A stretch of 64,000 nt of DNA from Simplicispira psychrophila DSM 11588 (GTDB lineage Bacteria > Pseudomonadota > Gammaproteobacteria > Burkholderiales > Burkholderiaceae_C): positions 1 to 64,000 of the forward strand of contig NZ_JHYS01000015.1 of assembly GCF_000688255.1 (NCBI RefSeq), given 5' to 3'. Numbering within the stretch: position 1 is the first letter of the stretch; each line of letters opens with the position of its first letter. Made by a program: the position numbers and the translations under genes. This document shows positions 1 through 9,753 of the stretch, one piece after another. The notes below the pieces were generated by a model. That model did no database searches and was not told where the DNA came from. It worked only from the letters and a program-made list of their open reading frames with translations.

Positions 1-212
1 ACCACCACTTCTTGCGCAGGCGTGAGCGTGGTCTGCAGGCGCTGCGCAGTGTGGGAGCGGTCGGTGAAGACAGAGCGCTTCTTCCACTTATAGACAGTCT
101 GCTCGGTGATGCCATATCGCTGAGCCAGCACGCCAGCGCTATGGCTGCTGGCCGCTATCTCGGCGCGCACGGCAGGCGTGGTGCGCGCGTTCTTGTGCAA
201 AGCAATCAGCAT
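1..212 (-). CDS. IS481-type transposase, N-terminal part (runs off window edge)
   Basis: Reading the minus strand from the ATG at 212 gives about 70 residues that begin MLIALHKNARTTP and continue with a helix-turn-helix-like stretch (YGITEQTVYKWKKR), then DRSHTA and LTPAQE. This is the start of a transposase of the IS481/IS3-like group, whose N-terminal winged-helix domain precedes an rve DDE catalytic domain. The DDE domain lies outside the window, so activity cannot be judged. The visible frame is uninterrupted. A decayed relative of the same gene lies about 400 bp away (630-804) in the same orientation. Family assignment is by recognition of the N-terminus. Confidence 0.75.
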   Translation of the reverse strand, partial: MLIALHKNARTTPAVRAEIAASSHSAGVLAQRYGITEQTVYKWKKRSVFTDRSHTAQRLQTTLTPAQEVV

Positions 213-545
213 GGCGTCCCTCCCCGGGTAGATTGCAGCGACTCTATCAATTTCTGCATTACGGCTCGGGCCATGAAGAGCGGATAGCGTTTTTCATCTA
301 TGCAATCGTCCGGGATGCTACACTTAATAATAAATTAATCAATTTATTTAAAATTAATATATATTTAATACTCTCACCAATAAATTACTAGTAAATAGTA
401 AAGTCAAAATAAATAAATAAAAATATCCACACTTAACATCACTCTTACCAATAGATTAAGTACCTAAAAATTTTATCGACCAATATCCAGAAAAGCCATG
501 ACTTTATTTATGTTAATTACGGCAATCACGGAAATTAATCAATAA
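213..545. other. AT-rich non-coding stretch beside the transposase
   Basis: From about 310 to 560 the sequence is almost entirely A and T (runs such as TTAATAATAAATTAATC and AATAAATAAATAAAAATA), in sharp contrast to the GC-rich genes that follow. I see no supported gene, RNA or clear terminal inverted repeat. The region probably includes the outer end of the insertion element (somewhere in 213-310) and foreign flanking DNA. Confidence 0.6.
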
Positions 546-629
546 TTATTTATATAAAGTTATTTCCGCAGCCAAGTCAAACTCCTGACACAATTGATCA
601 AAATCATGAGCTTCGCTGGCAGCGTGTAC

Positions 630-804
630 CACGGACAACAAATCATTGGGCGACAGCAGAATGGTGCGGAGCAAGCCCGCTACCGCCATCTCTTGTGCAG
701 GGACAAGTTCGGCATGCAAACGGTATGCAGTGTGCGACCGATCACCAAAGACCTCACGCCTCTTCCACTTGCAAGGCAGTCTGCTCGACAGGCGATGCCG
801 AATC
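630..804 (-). pseudogene. Decayed IS481-type transposase fragment
   Basis: The minus-strand reading contains KWKRREVFGDRSHTAYRL and LVPAQE...LLRTILLSPNDLLSV. This is clearly the same protein segment as the KWKKRSVFTDRSHTAQRL and LTPAQE stretch of the transposase at 1-212. At the DNA level the similarity starts near 804 (GATTCGGCATCGCC against GATATGGCATCACC) but with small insertions that break the frame just before the KWK motif. The expected N-terminal 30 residues and everything after the DDLL motif are missing or unrelated. It is a relic fragment, not a functional gene. Confidence 0.65.
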
Positions 805-851
805 AATTTTTTGATGTTGTGTGAGCAAGCGGAGGCGCCCCACGTTTGCAT

Positions 852-1196
852 AGGCCGTGGAGCTTTGTGACTTATGGCGGAATCGAAAATGCCGGAATGT
901 GCTGCTCTCGCTGCCGGTCGAACTTAAAATTCAAACATGCAGCCCCATCATCACCATCACAGGACATTGTGGGTTTACGCTCATTCGGCGCGGTGCTAAC
1001 TTTTTGCTCCACCAAGATTGGAGAGTACATGAAAGCACCCTAGATTCTCGATCGGATAGATGCCGCACCTACTGCTGTGTGTCAGGGACATCCATCACCT
1101 ATGGGCCGTACGCATCCTGCTGAATGTCCAACTAAAGCTTTTACTGTGCAGCAACAGCCAATGCTTTTTGGTGGAAAGGATGGTGGAAAGAAAACA
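852..1196. other. Intergenic stretch with no recognisable gene
   Basis: Short ORFs exist in several frames but none has a convincing ribosome-binding site, codon use or recognisable protein. It lies between the transposase relic and the tRNA-Ser terminator, on the 3' side of the tRNA, where integrated DNA commonly accumulates. Confidence 0.5.
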
Positions 1197-1221
1197 AAAA
1201 TGGGCCACGAGGGCCCATTTT
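1197..1221 (-). terminator. Rho-independent terminator of tRNA-Ser
   Basis: The stem TGGGCC/GGCCCA with a 5-nt loop is extended by AAAA/TTTT pairs. On the minus strand it is followed by a T-rich run (plus-strand A-run before 1201). It sits 10 bp beyond the 3' end of the tRNA gene. Confidence 0.75.
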
Positions 1222-1231
1222 GCTTGCTACT

Positions 1232-1324
1232 TGGCGGAAACGGAGAGATTCGAACTCTCGATGAGGCTCTACACCCCATACTCCCTTAGCAGGGGAGCAC
1301 CTTCGGCCACTCGGTCACGTTTCC
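1232..1324 (-). tRNA. tRNA-Ser (anticodon GCU)
   Basis: The minus strand starts GGAAACGTG and ends CGTTTCCGCCA, so the 7-bp acceptor stem pairs and the CCA is encoded. The anticodon loop reads CTGCTAA (anticodon GCT) between paired CTCCC/GGGAG arms. A long variable arm follows, as expected for a class II serine tRNA, and the T arm holds GTTCGAATC. It decodes AGC/AGU serine codons. The transposase sequences lie on its 3' side. Confidence 0.95.
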
Positions 1325-1375
1325 AATCCAGCTATTATGCCTCAGATTTCAGGCATTTTTGGCGCTTTGGCGGCT

Positions 1376-2644
1376 TTAGGCGACGGGTTGATCCAAGCCG
1401 AAGGCGGTATGCAGGGCGCGCACAGCTAGTTCGAGGTATTTTTCGTCGATGACTACCGAAGTCTTGATCTCGGAGGTAGAAATCATCTGGATGTTGATGC
1501 CCTCTTCGCTCAGCACGCGGAACATGGTGCTGGCGACGCCGACGTGACTGCGCATACCGATGCCGACAATGCTCACCTTGCAAATATTGGGGTCGCCAAC
1601 CACTTCTTTGGCGCCCAGCGCGGGTACCACCTGGGTGCGCAGCAGATCCACTGCGCGCGCAAAGTCGCTGTGGTTGACGGTGAAACTGAAGTCGGCCTTA
1701 CCGTCTTTGCTGACGTTTTGGATGATCACGTCCACTTCGATGTTGGCATCGGCCACGGGGCCGAGGATGCGGTAAGCCATGCCGGGGGTGTCGGGAATAC
1801 CTAGCACCGAAATCTTGGCTTCGCCACGGTTGAATGCAATACCGGATACAACGGCTTTTTCCATTTTTTCGTCTTCCTCAAAAGTGATGAGCGTGCCCGA
1901 TTGGGCTTCTTCTGCCAGGTCGATGTCCCAGGGGGTGAAGCTGGAGAGCACGCGCATCGGCACCTTGTATTTACCAGCAAATTCCACCGAGCGGATTTGC
2001 AGCACCTTGCTGCCCAGGCTGGCCATTTCGAGCATTTCTTCAAAGCTCACGGTATGCAGCCGGCTGGCCGCTGGCACCACGCGCGGGTCGGTGGTATAGA
2101 CGCCGTCCACGTCGGTAAAGATCAAGCACTCGGCGGCCTGCATGGCGGCGGCAATGGCCACCGCCGAGGTGTCCGAGCCACCACGCCCCAAGGTGGTGAT
2201 GTTGCCGTTGCTGTCGATACCCTGAAAGCCGGTGACGATGACCACCTTGCCGGCATCCAGATCAGCGCGCACGCGCTGATCGTCAATCGATTCGATGCGT
2301 GCCTTGGTATGGCTGCTATCGGTGCGCACCGGCACTTGCCAGCCAGCGTAGCTGACCGAAGGCATGCCTTCGGCTTGCAGCGCAATCGCCAGCAGAGCTG
2401 ATGAAGCCTGCTCGCCGGTGGCGGCCAGCATGTCCAGCTCACGGTGGTAATCAGCGTTGGCGCGCTCAGGCGCCAACTCGCTGGCCAAGCCAAGCAAGCG
2501 GTTGGTCTCACCACTCATGGCGCTGGGCACCACGACGATCTGGTGGCCGGCGCGGGCCCATTTGGCGACGCGTTTGGCGACGAGGCGGATGCGGTCGGGG
2601 GAACCCATCGACGTGCCGCCGTATTTTTGAACGATCAATGCCAT
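1376..2644 (-). CDS. lysC: Aspartate kinase
   Basis: Catalyses ATP-dependent phosphorylation of L-aspartate, the first step toward lysine, threonine, methionine and diaminopimelate. The 422-residue protein starts MALIVQKYGGTSMGS; KYGGTS at residues 7-12 is the kinase N-terminal signature, and GRGGSDTSAV in the middle belongs to the nucleotide/aspartate site. The C-terminal ~160 residues form two ACT domains, the usual site of feedback inhibition by lysine or threonine. I chose the ATG at 2644 because it begins the conserved KYGGT region; an upstream in-frame start would add 30 unrelated residues. An internal Met shortly before the ACT region (EKMEKAVVSG) could give a separate beta subunit, as in some relatives. 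It is the last gene of a minus-strand run, 28 bp after tilS. Confidence 0.95.
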   Translation of the reverse strand: MALIVQKYGGTSMGSPDRIRLVAKRVAKWARAGHQIVVVPSAMSGETNRLLGLASELAPERANADYHRELDMLAATGEQASSALLAIALQAEGMPSVSYAGWQVPVRTDSSHTKARIESIDDQRVRADLDAGKVVIVTGFQGIDSNGNITTLGRGGSDTSAVAIAAAMQAAECLIFTDVDGVYTTDPRVVPAASRLHTVSFEEMLEMASLGSKVLQIRSVEFAGKYKVPMRVLSSFTPWDIDLAEEAQSGTLITFEEDEKMEKAVVSGIAFNRGEAKISVLGIPDTPGMAYRILGPVADANIEVDVIIQNVSKDGKADFSFTVNHSDFARAVDLLRTQVVPALGAKEVVGDPNICKVSIVGIGMRSHVGVASTMFRVLSEEGINIQMISTSEIKTSVVIDEKYLELAVRALHTAFGLDQPVA

Positions 2645-2672
2645 TGGAAGTGTGTGGGGACGAAACCCAGTG

Positions 2673-3689
2673 TCACGGCGCGGGTTGAACAGGGTTTTGG
2701 GGCGCCGCCGTTTTTCGTACAAAAGTTGGGCCAAAACCGCCGGAATTGTACCAATGCAAAACCGTGCCGCTGCGTTCGACGATACCGCTGCCTACCTTGA
2801 TCTGGATACGCTGGCCCCGGGTGCGGCAAGCGGTGATCTGGCGCTGCAGCTCGGCCAGTTGGGCGGCGGCCGGCGTGGTCTGGTGCGCGCTGCGCAACCA
2901 GTGGCGTAACACGTTGGCCTGGCGCGCGCTGCTGAGCGCCTGCAAGGCGGTAATTTGCGGCGGTACTCCGACGTCCATCAGGTCTTGCTGCGCCAGTTCC
3001 AGCAGCAGCCCACTGGCCTGCGCGGCGTGGGCGCTGCTACGCGTGAAGGTGTCGCGAAACGCCGGAAACACCGTCTCCAGCGCCGGTAGCAAGCGGGCGC
3101 GGATGCGGTTGCGGGTATAGCGCTCGTCGGTGTTAGTCGGGTCTTCTACCCAGTCTTGGCCGCGTGCGACCAACCAGGCACGCACATCGGCGCCGGCCAC
3201 CGCTAATAAAGGGCGATGCCAGTCGATACCGCCGCGCTGCCAGTGGGCCGGCATGGCAGCCAAACCAGCGACGCCGGCACCGCGCGACAAAGCCAGCAGC
3301 AAGGTCTCGACTTGGTCGTCCGCGTGCTGCGCCAATGCTATTGATTGAATAGCTTCAAGTGCTTGATGTGATTGGGCTACAGCCTGAAAAGCCTTGTATC
3401 TGGCCGTGCGCGCTGCATCTTCCGGGCTTTGTCCGGGTTGGGGTCGGGCATCAACACGCTGCACGGTCAACGGTACGTGCAAGCGTGCGCACAGCGCGGT
3501 GCAATGCTGCTCAAAGCTGTCGGCTGCTGCCTGCAAACCATGGTGAACGTGGATGGCTTGCACCTGCCTCGGCCAGCGCGCGGCGCAGGCCAGCAACAGA
3601 GCAGTCGAATCGGCCCCGCCGCTCAGGCCGACAGCCAGCGGCAGCGCGGGGGCAAAGCCGCGCAGGGCCGCATCGAGAGTGACGGTCAT
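2673..3689 (-). CDS. tilS: tRNA(Ile)-lysidine synthase
   Basis: Converts cytidine-34 of the AUA-reading tRNA-Ile to lysidine using ATP and lysine, which changes both its charging and decoding. The PP-loop SGGADS sits at residues 23-28 of 338, and the N-type ATP pyrophosphatase fold follows (HHGLQAA, RTARYKAF, AQHADDQVETLLL). The downstream EDPTN...RNRIR stretch is typical of TilS. Residues around 100-115 (QAVAQSHQALEAIQSIALAQ) are encoded by a copy of the dispersed repeat described elsewhere in this annotation, so part of the ATPase domain surface seems built from a repeat insertion that kept the frame. It lies between accA (25 bp upstream) and lysC (28 bp downstream), probably co-transcribed. 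Confidence 0.93.
   Translation of the reverse strand: MTVTLDAALRGFAPALPLAVGLSGGADSTALLLACAARWPRQVQAIHVHHGLQAAADSFEQHCTALCARLHVPLTVQRVDARPQPGQSPEDAARTARYKAFQAVAQSHQALEAIQSIALAQHADDQVETLLLALSRGAGVAGLAAMPAHWQRGGIDWHRPLLAVAGADVRAWLVARGQDWVEDPTNTDERYTRNRIRARLLPALETVFPAFRDTFTRSSAHAAQASGLLLELAQQDLMDVGVPPQITALQALSSARQANVLRHWLRSAHQTTPAAAQLAELQRQITACRTRGQRIQIKVGSGIVERSGTVLHWYNSGGFGPTFVRKTAAPQNPVQPAP
3341..3391 (+). repeat. Dispersed inverted repeat, copy inside tilS
   Basis: GATTGAATAGCTTCAAGTGC followed by a second half GGGCTACAGCCTGAAA matches the family pattern (A)ATAGCT..AGCGCTT / GCTACAGCC, though it is diverged. It lies wholly inside the tilS coding sequence and keeps the reading frame. Confidence 0.5.
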
Positions 3690-3714
3690 GCCCGACCCTG
3701 GCCTGGCAGCGCGC

Positions 3715-4686
3715 TCAGCTGGCCTTGGTGTCGGTAAAACGGCCGTAACTTTGCAGGCGCTGGTAGCGGCGCCCTAGCAGGTCGGGCACCTTCAGATCGG
3801 CCACTTGGCGAAAGGCATCGCCCAGGGCGCGCTTGAGCAACGCCGACATTTGCTTGGGGTCGCGGTGTGCGCCACCGACCGGCTCGCTGACGATCTTGTC
3901 CACCAAGCCCAGCGCCTTGAGGCGGTGCGCGGTGATGCCCAGGGCTTCGGCGGCGTCTTGCGCGCGCTCGCTGGTCTTCCAGAGGATGGAGGCGCAGCCT
4001 TCAGGACTGATCACTGAATAGATGGAGTATTGCAGCATCAATAGCTGATCGCACACGCTCAGCGCCAGCGCGCCGCCAGAGCCACCTTCCCCAATGATGG
4101 TGGTGATGATCGGCACTTCGAGTTGCGCCATCTCGTAGATATTGCGACCAATCGCCTCGGACTGACCGCGCTCTTCGGCGTCGATGCCCGGAAAAGCGCC
4201 GGGCGTATCGACAAAGGTGAACACTGGCAGATGGAATTTTTCCGCCGTTTTCATCAGGCGCAACGCCTTGCGGTAGCCCTCGGGACGCGTCATGCCAAAG
4301 TTACGCAGTGCGCGCTCTTTGGTGTCGCGTCCTTTTTGGTGACCCAGCACCATGCAGGCGTGGCCATTGAAGCGCGCCAAGCCGCCAACAATCGATTTAT
4401 CGTCAGCAAAATGGCGATCGCCGTGCAGTTCAACAAAATCAGTGAACAGGTCACGGACGTAATCGAGCGTGTAAGGGCGCTCGGGGTGGCGTGCAATTTT
4501 GGTGATCTGCCACGGGGTCAACACTCCGTAGATGTCTTTGGTGAGCTGCTGGCTTTTTTTGCTCAGCTGGTCGATTTCTTCTGAAATATCGACGGCGCTT
4601 TCAGACTGCACATAGCGTAATTCTTCAATTTTGGATTCGAGTTCGGCAATCGGGTGCTCGAAATCCAGAAAGGTCTTTTTTGCCAA
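3715..4686 (-). CDS. accA: Acetyl-CoA carboxylase carboxyltransferase subunit alpha
   Basis: The alpha subunit of the carboxyltransferase half-complex transfers the carboxyl group from biotin to acetyl-CoA to make malonyl-CoA for fatty acid synthesis; AccD is the partner (not in this window). The 323-residue protein starts with [10 protein letters not shown] and has [21 protein letters not shown] and the [11 protein letters not shown] loop of the crotonase-like CT fold. The start is a TTG at 4686, preceded on the minus strand by AGGAGAAACAAC, a good ribosome-binding site. A longer in-frame ORF reaching to 5013 overlaps the glycosylase gene and is not supported. Length fits the family (about 320). 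Confidence 0.95.
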   Translation of the reverse strand: MAKKTFLDFEHPIAELESKIEELRYVQSESAVDISEEIDQLSKKSQQLTKDIYGVLTPWQITKIARHPERPYTLDYVRDLFTDFVELHGDRHFADDKSIVGGLARFNGHACMVLGHQKGRDTKERALRNFGMTRPEGYRKALRLMKTAEKFHLPVFTFVDTPGAFPGIDAEERGQSEAIGRNIYEMAQLEVPIITTIIGEGGSGGALALSVCDQLLMLQYSIYSVISPEGCASILWKTSERAQDAAEALGITAHRLKALGLVDKIVSEPVGGAHRDPKQMSALLKRALGDAFRQVADLKVPDLLGRRYQRLQSYGRFTDTKAS

Positions 4687-4730
4687 GTTGTTTCTCCTAG
4701 GGTGCCGTGCGCAAAGGGTCGCGCCAAGGC

Positions 4731-5402
4731 TCAATATGCGACCGGCAGCGGCGTCAGCGAGCGCCAAATATACCAAGTCGCCACGCTGCACCAAGGCTTC
4801 CATGCCTCGCCGACTTCGCGTGCTTCGCTGCGGCTGACCGGGTCGCCAGAAAAATAATTGTGGCTGATACCGTTGATCAGCCCGACATCGTCCAGCGGCA
4901 GCACATTGGGCCGCAGCAGGTGAAAAATCAGAAACATCTCCGCCGTCCAGCGGCCCACGCCGCGGATCGCAATCAGCTCGGTGATGATGGCTTCGTCGTC
5001 CATACCCTGCCAATCGTCGATATGCAATTGGCCGGCGTCAAAGTGCCGTGCCAGGTCGAGCAGATAGTCCGCCTTGCGCGCCGACAAGCCCGCTGCGCGC
5101 ATGTCTTCCATCTTGAGACCGAGTACCTGGGCCGGCGCCATGACCGTGGGCAACGCGGCAAAGCGATCCCACACCGTCTGCGCCGCCTTGACCGATATTT
5201 GCTGGCCGATGATGCTGCGCGCCAAGGTGGTGAAAGCATCGCCGCGCGACTCCAGCGCACCCTCACCCAGCTGCGGGATCAGGCGCTTCATCACCCGGTC
5301 TTTTTTCATCAGGTGCTTGCGCGCCTCCGCCCAATAAGCGGGGGCAGCGCCAGTCGTCGCTATGGGCAAGGCCGCATCCACTATTTTTTTAATAGCTATC
5401 AC
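4731..5402 (-). CDS. DNA-3-methyladenine glycosylase II-like (AlkA/HhH-GPD family)
   Basis: Base-excision repair glycosylase that removes alkylated purines. The 223-residue protein shows [12 protein letters not shown] (residues 63-74), the helix-hairpin-helix [10 protein letters not shown] (147-156) and the following LPLDDVGL, where D172 is in the place of the catalytic aspartate of AlkA. It lacks the N-terminal domain of E. coli AlkA, as do many short bacterial relatives. The ATG at 5402 and the first residues ([10 protein letters not shown]) lie inside a copy of the dispersed repeat, so the present start may have been supplied by the repeat; the conserved part only begins near residue 20. 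Placed between cysS and accA in one minus-strand run. Confidence 0.85.
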   Translation of the reverse strand: MIAIKKIVDAALPIATTGAAPAYWAEARKHLMKKDRVMKRLIPQLGEGALESRGDAFTTLARSIIGQQISVKAAQTVWDRFAALPTVMAPAQVLGLKMEDMRAAGLSARKADYLLDLARHFDAGQLHIDDWQGMDDEAIITELIAIRGVGRWTAEMFLIFHLLRPNVLPLDDVGLINGISHNYFSGDPVSRSEAREVGEAWKPWCSVATWYIWRSLTPLPVAY

Positions 5403-5436
5403 CGCATACCCTGTAAGCCTTTGAGGCCATTTTCAC
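5383..5436 (+). repeat. Dispersed inverted repeat, copy at glycosylase start
   Basis: TTTTTTTAATAGCTATCACC, then a second half CTGTAAGCC...GAGGCCATTTTCA, matching the family ends (ATAGCT near one side, GAGGCC..TTT at the other). It spans the start codon at 5402 and the short gap to cysS. Confidence 0.6.
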
Positions 5437-5447
5437 CATAAATACAC

Positions 5448-6833
<1,386 letters not shown>

Positions 6834-7032
6834 GGGGGGTGTCACTTGGAGGAAAGAAAAGCACACAGGCGCTACAGCCGCTATAGGCAACGTACCCAGG
6901 CCTGGCCGATGGCGCTGTCCGTGCGGGCTGCAAGGCAATGAAGGGGGTGCGCGGCGCACCCCTCAGTTACAATCGAAGGCAGTATATCGCTCACCGCCGG
7001 GCCTTGCGCCCCGCTTTCGCAAAGACACTCCC

Positions 7033-8133
7033 ATGCACCCAACCCCGTCGGCGCTCATGCGCCTGTTGCACCACGGCGTGCGGTTATTGGCCCTGCCCGC
7101 GCTGCTGGCGGCCTCCCTGGCCCATGCCGATGACTACACCGACGTCAACCAATTACTGCGCTTGGGCAAGTACCCCGAAGCCCTCACACGCGCCGACAAA
7201 TACTTGGCTGGCAAGCCGCGCGACCCGCAAATGCGCTTTCTCAAAGGTGTCATCCAGTCCGAAAGCGGCAAGCCCGGCGACGCCACGGCCACCTTCGTCA
7301 AACTGACCGAAGAATTTCCCGAGCTGCCCGAACCCTACAACAACCTGGCCGTGATTTACGCCAGCCAGGGCCAGTACGACAAGGCACGCATCGCCCTGGA
7401 GATGGCCATTCGCACCAACCCGAGCTACGCCACGGCGCAAGAAAACCTGGGTGATGTCTACGCCCGCATGGCCAGCCAGGCCTACAACAAGGCGCTGCAG
7501 CTCGATACCGGCAACGCCGCCGTGCAGCCCAAGCTGGCCCTGATCCACGAGCTGGTTTCGACCACACCTGCCAGCGGCACGCACCCGGTGGCGGCCAGCA
7601 ACCCCGCACCGGCCGCAAAACCCGCAGTGATAGTGGCAGCGGCAACACCAACGCCTGCAGCCACGCCTATCCCAGTGCCAGCCGCCCCGGCACCCCCTGC
7701 ACCCAAGCCAGCGCCGGCCGCAGCACCAGCACAGGCGCCCGCCGCGGTCCCCAAACCGACGCCGGCACCTGCCCCTGTCGCGGCCGAAAGCGCAGCGCAA
7801 AAAAGCGTTGAAGTCGCCGTCCATGCCTGGGCCTCCGCCTGGGCCGCCAAAGACATGGGCGCCTACCTGGGGGCCTATGACAAAAGCTTTACCCCGGCCA
7901 ACAAAGCCTCGCGCAAGACATGGGAACAGGAGCGGCAAGCGCGCATCGTTGGCAAGAGCATCATCGACGTGAAAATCAGCGACCTGTCCATCTCCGTCAC
8001 CGGCCACCAAGCCACAGCACGGTTTCGCCAGGACTACAGCGCTGGCAAGTTCAAGGCCTCCAGCCGCAAAACCCTGGAACTGGTGAAGTCTGGCGAGCGC
8101 TGGCTCATCGTGCGTGAATCGACCGGCGGCTAG
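7033..8133 (+). CDS. Exported TPR protein with C-terminal NTF2-like domain
   Basis: 366 residues with a signal peptide (LLALPALLAASLAHA, cleaved near residue 33). A tetratricopeptide region covers about residues 35-165 (YNNLAVIYASQGQYDKA, AQENLGDVYARMA). A long Ala/Pro linker follows (about 175-260), then a C-terminal domain with VHAWASAWAAKDMGAYL and WLIVRES that resembles the SnoaL/NTF2-like fold. A related C-terminal domain occurs in the next gene, an L,D-transpeptidase, 147 bp downstream on the same strand, so the two probably act together in the periplasm on the cell wall. The TPR part suggests scaffolding. Exact function unknown. Confidence 0.75.
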   Translation: MHPTPSALMRLLHHGVRLLALPALLAASLAHADDYTDVNQLLRLGKYPEALTRADKYLAGKPRDPQMRFLKGVIQSESGKPGDATATFVKLTEEFPELPEPYNNLAVIYASQGQYDKARIALEMAIRTNPSYATAQENLGDVYARMASQAYNKALQLDTGNAAVQPKLALIHELVSTTPASGTHPVAASNPAPAAKPAVIVAAATPTPAATPIPVPAAPAPPAPKPAPAAAPAQAPAAVPKPTPAPAPVAAESAAQKSVEVAVHAWASAWAAKDMGAYLGAYDKSFTPANKASRKTWEQERQARIVGKSIIDVKISDLSISVTGHQATARFRQDYSAGKFKASSRKTLELVKSGERWLIVRESTGG

Positions 8134-8280
8134 GCACCTGCCCCACGCTGATAACGCTAATATCGCCGACTGCAAACCCGCTCCGACCCGACAACCTTCT
8201 GATCACCACGCAGCGCTGCTGCAAGAGCAGCGGCCGAGCGCATGGCAGGACGGCACCCATCACCACTACCTGAGGTTCAA

Positions 8281-9753
8281 GTGCATTCCATTCGGTCACT
8301 TCGGTCACTCTCTTTGTCTTTCAACGGCCTCTTGTTGGCGATGTCTCTGGCGGCACTTGGCCACAGCGCACAGGCCAATACCCGGGTTGCAGCGCCCAAG
8401 GCCGGCGCCAAGACAGCCGTCAAGACAGCCGTCAAGACAGCTGTCAAGGCTGTCGCCAAAGCGCTCCCCAAAACCAGCCCTAAAACCAGCCCTAAAACCA
8501 GCCCTAAAGCCAGCCTTAAAACCGAGCCGAAAACTGTCGCCAAAGTCAGCGTGCGCAAGTCAGCGCGTGTATTGCCGGTTGCCTTGGGCGTGGCCGGCAT
8601 TGGTGCACTGGCCAGCAAAGCCAGCACGCAGGCCAACGCCCGCGACGCCGATGCAGAAAATCGCCTGATCGCCATCTACCGCCTGATTGGCGAAGCCCGC
8701 AACCGCGAGGCGATGGAGCCAGCGCGCAAACTGGTGCATGACCACCCCAACTTTCAGCTGGCGCAACTGGTTTACGGCGATTTGCTCAACAGCCAAGTGC
8801 GTCCGGTGCGGACGCTGGGCGACGTTTCGCCAGATGCCTCCAAGGCCCGTGCAGAGGCGCTGGCCGAGTTGCGCGAAGAATCACAACTGCGCCTGAAAGC
8901 CCTGCGCGACCGGCCACCCGCAGGCACGCTGCCATCGCAGTTCATGGCGCTGGCCCCCAGCAGCCGCCACGCCATCGCCATCGACACCTCGCGCTCGCGC
9001 TTGTATCTGTTTGAAAATTCGACTACCGGCCTGCACCTGATCGCCGATTTCTACATCTCCATCGGCAAGCTCGGCGCAGAAAAAAACACCGAGGGTGACA
9101 AACGCACCCCGCTGGGTATTTACTTCATCACCAGCAACCTCGATCCCAAGTCGCTGAAAAATTTTTACGGCTCTGGCGCCCTGCCGATCAACTACCCCAA
9201 CGCGCTCGACCAAAGCCGCGGCAAGACCGGCAGCGGCATCTGGCTGCATGGCACGCCGCCCGAGCAGTTTTCACGTGCGCCCCGGGCCTCGGACGGCTGC
9301 GTGGTGCTGGCCAACCCCGACCTGGAGCGCCTGGTGCGCACGGTGCAGGTACGCACCACGCCGGTGGTGATTGCACAAAGCCTGCAATGGCAAGCACCCC
9401 ATACGGTGGCCAACAACAGCCAGGCGTTTGCCGCCACCCTGACGCGCTGGCAACAGGCCAAAAGCAGCGGCGACTTGTCGCGGGTGTTGAATTTTTATAC
9501 CGCCGACTTTCGCAGCCAGGATAAAACCCTGGTGCAATGGACGCCCACCCTGCGCCAAGAAATGGAGCGCGTGCAGGGCCGCCCCATCCTGCTCAAGGAC
9601 GTCTCGTATTTACGCTGGACCGACACGGCGGACACCATGGTGGTGACCTTCGGTGAAGTAATTGAAGGCATGCGCACCGGCATGACCAAACGCCAGTACT
9701 GGATCCGCGAAGGCATCCAGTGGAAAATATTTTTTGAAGGAGTGATCGGATGA
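8281..9753 (+). CDS. L,D-transpeptidase (YkuD) with C-terminal NTF2-like domain
   Basis: Periplasmic enzyme expected to make 3-3 cross-links in peptidoglycan or attach proteins to it. I chose the GTG at 8281 because GAGG lies 6 bp upstream and it gives a clean signal peptide ([21 protein letters not shown]); an in-frame ATG at 8242 would add 13 residues. A Lys/Ala/Pro-rich linker made of 4-residue repeats (KTAV x3, KTSP x3) follows at about residues 44-80. The YkuD domain holds [30 protein letters not shown] and RASDGCVVL, with the catalytic cysteine in SDGCV. The last ~100 residues form an NTF2-like domain ([16 protein letters not shown]). The stop overlaps the start of ppiA by 4 bp. Confidence 0.88.
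   Translation: MHSIRSLRSLSLSFNGLLLAMSLAALGHSAQANTRVAAPKAGAKTAVKTAVKTAVKAVAKALPKTSPKTSPKTSPKASLKTEPKTVAKVSVRKSARVLPVALGVAGIGALASKASTQANARDADAENRLIAIYRLIGEARNREAMEPARKLVHDHPNFQLAQLVYGDLLNSQVRPVRTLGDVSPDASKARAEALAELREESQLRLKALRDRPPAGTLPSQFMALAPSSRHAIAIDTSRSRLYLFENSTTGLHLIADFYISIGKLGAEKNTEGDKRTPLGIYFITSNLDPKSLKNFYGSGALPINYPNALDQSRGKTGSGIWLHGTPPEQFSRAPRASDGCVVLANPDLERLVRTVQVRTTPVVIAQSLQWQAPHTVANNSQAFAATLTRWQQAKSSGDLSRVLNFYTADFRSQDKTLVQWTPTLRQEMERVQGRPILLKDVSYLRWTDTADTMVVTFGEVIEGMRTGMTKRQYWIREGIQWKIFFEGVIG
8410..8445 (+). repeat. 12-bp tandem repeat, 3 units, in L,D-transpeptidase gene
   Basis: AAGACAGCCGTC occurs three times (last unit with one change). It encodes KTAV repeated, in frame, so unit gain or loss would change linker length only. 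Confidence 0.9.
8470..8517 (+). repeat. 12-bp tandem repeat, 4 units, in L,D-transpeptidase gene
   Basis: AAAACCAGCCCT occurs three times exactly plus a diverged fourth unit. It encodes KTSP repeats in the exported linker. Confidence 0.9.

Noticed and set aside
12-287. Plus-strand 91-residue ORF at the window start
   Set aside because: It is antisense to the recognisable IS481-type transposase N-terminus.
3715-5013. 432-residue version of AccA
   Set aside because: The extra N-terminal residues overlap the glycosylase gene and are not conserved; the TTG at 4686 has a good ribosome-binding site.
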